From Saccharomycopsis fibuligera x Saccharomycopsis cf. fibuligera (Eukaryota > Ascomycota > Saccharomycetes > Ascoideales > Saccharomycopsidaceae), in the NCBI GenBank assembly GCA_001936135.1, contig CP012816.1, forward strand, positions 2,297,501 to 2,361,500: a stretch of DNA of 64,000 nucleotides, given 5' to 3'. Both the position numbers and the translations under genes were made by a program. Positions 62,002-64,000 of this stretch are shown one piece after another (the first letter of the stretch is position 1; each line of letters begins with the position of its first letter). The notes under the pieces were generated by a model. That model made no database searches. It saw only the letters and a list, made by a program, of their open reading frames with translations, and was not told where the DNA came from.

Positions 62002-62157
62002 ATGCAATTCAACTTCGTCGTCTTCTCCGCTTTCGCTTTATTGACTGCTGTCGCTTACTCCAGTCCAGCTGCTGAACCAGGCATGGATCTCTTTGGCAAA
62101 TTTTCAAAGAAGAAGGGTAAAGACTCCAAATCCAAAAAGGAAGATGACTGCAATTAA
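62002..62157 (+). CDS. Small secreted lysine-rich peptide, unknown function
   Basis: 51 codons from the ATG at 62002. The N-terminus MQFNFVVFSAFALLTAVAYS is a textbook signal peptide, with likely cleavage after Ala18 (AVA). The rest, about 33 residues, is hydrophilic: a short Pro/Ala segment, MDLFGKF, then a Lys-rich stretch with KKK and KK sites (possible Kex2-type processing) and an acidic end with one Cys as the penultimate residue. It is not a CaaX a-pheromone (ends Cys-Asn) and has no repeats like an alpha-pheromone precursor. Evidence that it is real: signal peptide, TATA box, A-rich start context, and codon choice (TTC, GTC, GCT, TCC, AAG) of highly expressed yeast genes. I do not recognise the family. 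Confidence 0.7.
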   Translation: MQFNFVVFSAFALLTAVAYSSPAAEPGMDLFGKFSKKKGKDSKSKKEDDCN

Positions 62158-62987
62158 GGAAGCCCATAAAATTAAAGGAAAGGAGACTTAAGGAAAGGGG
62201 ATTTTGAAAAATGATATTGCTGTTGCTTTTGTGAAGCATTAGTGACAGTGTAAAAATGATGTCTATTTTGACTTTTGGTCTGCTTTCTCCATTTATAGGG
62301 CTGCTTTTTTTTTTTTTTGGTTTCAATAAGGTACCATTTTCTGTGATTGCTTTAGGTAGTGTTTAAAATTTTTTTTTACCACAGTATTAAATTAAATAGT
62401 GAATGGATTTCTTTGTTGATAGCAATAATGTATGTAAAAAAAATGCGTGCAAAGCACTAAAGTGCCAAACTGCTACCAAAATCGATGATTTGAAGTACAA
62501 GTCTACTATCAGTGCACCATGCCCGTTTGAGCCTTCGTCTAGCCTTCCGTCCCCTTCTTTCCTTAATACTTTTTTTATCAATTACTTTATATTCTATCTT
62601 GTATTATTTTTAGTATTTTGACAGTTTTTGACTTGAGTATTTGACCAAATAGCGTAATAATATCCAAAATAACAATGAATGTAGTTTATAGACATATATA
62701 AAATGCGGGTGTTTTTAAAAGACAACAAAAAAAAAAAAAAAAAAAAATTGACAATAAGGAAAGAAAGACACAAACTAAAGCTAAAATAAAATAGAAAAAA
62801 GTGAATAAAAACAAAAACCGTCAGATGAGAAAGATAAAAAAAAAAAAAAAAAAATAATGAATGCACAATGAAACAAAATGGGAGGCAAATGGCATTAGGG
62901 TCCTTTGATTGATTTTTAAATATATTTATATATAATCATCTTCTCACATTATAACTCTATTTATTTATATTTTTTTTTAATTCTTTT
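62158..62987. other. Intergenic, peptide gene to VAN1 (convergent)
   Basis: 830 bp. A-runs at 62727-62747 and 62836-62854 read as T-runs after the VAN1 stop. A 72-codon ATG frame (62403-62621) is not supported. Confidence 0.5.
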
Positions 62988-64000
62988 TTAACGACCACTT
63001 TGTTGTCTTCTCTTTTTTCTTTCTGTTCTAGCAATTTCTCTCAAATCATCTTCACTGGGTTCATAAATGTGCCAAACGGTATAATGAGGCAACCCACCAA
63101 CTTTAAACCCGACCTTTTTAGCCATCTTGCCAAATGCTTCGGTTTCTGCATGATTTTCAAATGTGAATGCTGGAAATGAAACACCTTGTCTGAACACCTT
63201 AGCTTTAGCTAAGATGGAAACCCCGCCAACCCCATCCATATCCATGATTTGATTTGGGTCTCCATTAGGTTCTTTCAAATATGCAAGATGTACTCTCCAG
63301 GTTGGATATTCGGCGTAACCTTCAACAATAACATCATCTTCTTGTAAAGTCTTTGCAAGCTCAAGAGCTGGTGGTGATTCGATCCAAGTGTTTAAATCAT
63401 ACGGTTGCTCTTTGCCCAAAAATTCAGGTAACGGTCTCCAAACATTAGGCACAACCACGTCATAGTCAAATTTCATCAAATCTTGGATAATTGATGCCGG
63501 AGCTTCTTCAATGTCTGCATCTCTCCAGTAGACCCAAGAATGGTATGGTTTAAGAGTAGTATTAATAAGCCAATTTCTTGCTCTTCCCATCAACTTTCTT
63601 CTAATTCCTTGTACTTTAACTGCATGTCTATCACTAAAACCTTGACCGATAACCTGACCAAAATTTTTCTCAAAAATTTGCACTGATCTGAATGGTTTGA
63701 TGAATTCTGAATGTAAAGGAGGTTTGAATTGGTTTTGAATCTTGGATACATATTCCTGATCCATATACCGGAGGTATAAATCAGAGGTTCCTTTTAATTG
63801 TTTGTTTCTTTCTTCAATTTCTTGCTCCTTGTCAGTGAGTAATTGCATCAACGTGGAATTTTGCAACATGATACTATATTCAAACAATGTATCCAAAGTT
63901 TTGTCGCCGGGAGAACAGTCGCTGACCAAAAATGCCAAGTCAATCAAACTATGCTTATAGCTTAAATTCATCAAGTGTTTAAACATTAGCGGCAACACAT
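62988..64000 (-). CDS. VAN1: VAN1, mannan polymerase I subunit (3' part, runs off the right edge)
   Basis: 337 codons remain (336 residues visible plus stop); the frame continues past base 64000 without a start, so the N-terminus with its membrane anchor is missing. The Anp1/Van1/Mnn9 glycosyltransferase domain is clear: YKHSLIDLAFLVSDCSPGD, FGQVIGQGFSDRHAVKVQGI, the DxD-type RDADIEEAP after SWVYW, VVVPNVWRPLP, DGVGGVSILAKAKVFRQG, and FENHAETEAFGKMAKKVGF with HIYEPSEDDL near the end. Van1 pairs with Mnn9 in the cis-Golgi to begin elongation of the N-glycan mannan backbone. The basic end KKRRQQSGR resembles Van1 more than Anp1, but Anp1 is the alternative. Confidence 0.8.
   Translation of the reverse strand, partial: VLPLMFKHLMNLSYKHSLIDLAFLVSDCSPGDKTLDTLFEYSIMLQNSTLMQLLTDKEQEIEERNKQLKGTSDLYLRYMDQEYVSKIQNQFKPPLHSEFIKPFRSVQIFEKNFGQVIGQGFSDRHAVKVQGIRRKLMGRARNWLINTTLKPYHSWVYWRDADIEEAPASIIQDLMKFDYDVVVPNVWRPLPEFLGKEQPYDLNTWIESPPALELAKTLQEDDVIVEGYAEYPTWRVHLAYLKEPNGDPNQIMDMDGVGGVSILAKAKVFRQGVSFPAFTFENHAETEAFGKMAKKVGFKVGGLPHYTVWHIYEPSEDDLREIARTERKKRRQQSGR

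Noticed and set aside
62403-62621. 72-codon frame with several Cys and a hydrophobic end
   Set aside because: The hydrophobic end comes from T-rich DNA; no signal peptide or promoter features, and an antisense frame is equally long.
1-64000. Centromere, transposon or LTR
   Set aside because: No long inverted repeats, no long gene-free core, no reverse transcriptase, integrase or transposase frames.

Overview
This is a gene-dense nuclear segment of an ascomycete yeast, most likely of the CTG-Ser clade in the Lodderomyces / Candida parapsilosis neighbourhood. The grounds are the gene set (it includes a sphingolipid C9-methyltransferase, which Saccharomyces lacks), TTG-dominated leucine usage, AT-rich spacers with long A/T runs, large poly-Gln, poly-Asn and poly-Ser tracts, and short introns with GTATGT/GTACGT/GTAAGT donors and (T)ACTAAC branch sites. 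The clade is strongly supported; the genus is a guess. If CTG is read as Ser, the few in-frame CTG codons change residue.

Layout, left to right. Cell-cycle and signalling block (1-14.7 kb): the 5' exon of APC11 (-, cut by the window edge) divergent from MAD2 (+), then KIC1 (+, one intron), SLD3 (+), an ENT1/2-type epsin (+) and PBS2 (+). Mixed block (15-28 kb): a GRAM/VASt-TM sterol-transfer protein of the LAM family (-, with a newly recognised 5' exon), PRS1 (-), TFC7 (+, three introns), OAR1 (-) and BUD22 (-). Next come the giant PAG1/TAO3 (28.1-36.5 kb, -), UTR1 NAD kinase (+), SEC1 (-), FUM1 (-), PRP21 (-), RPA34 (+), RRP36 (-) and PEX5 (-). Right part (55-64 kb): CYB5 (-) divergent from MTS1 (+, one intron), PGM3/PRM15 phosphoribomutase (+), an unrecognised 51-residue secreted peptide (+), and the 3' part of VAN1 (-, cut by the right edge).

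Functional links visible here: APC11 and MAD2 (APC/C catalytic subunit and its checkpoint inhibitor) share one 304-bp promoter. KIC1 and PAG1 belong to the same RAM morphogenesis network. PRS1 and PGM3 both bear on ribose-phosphate/PRPP metabolism. BUD22, RRP36 and RPA34 serve rRNA synthesis and processing. CYB5 and MTS1 share a promoter and both act in ER lipid modification. Five of 24 genes carry introns (seven introns, one only partly in the window), most near the 5' end.

I saw no tRNA or rRNA gene, transposon, LTR, centromere-like inverted repeat or CRISPR-like array. The strongest candidates for something undescribed are the small secreted peptide at 62002-62157, the 13-bp minisatellite inside the KIC1 intron, and the APC11/MAD2 bidirectional promoter. 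Product names rest on recognising family sequence patterns by eye; no database search was run.
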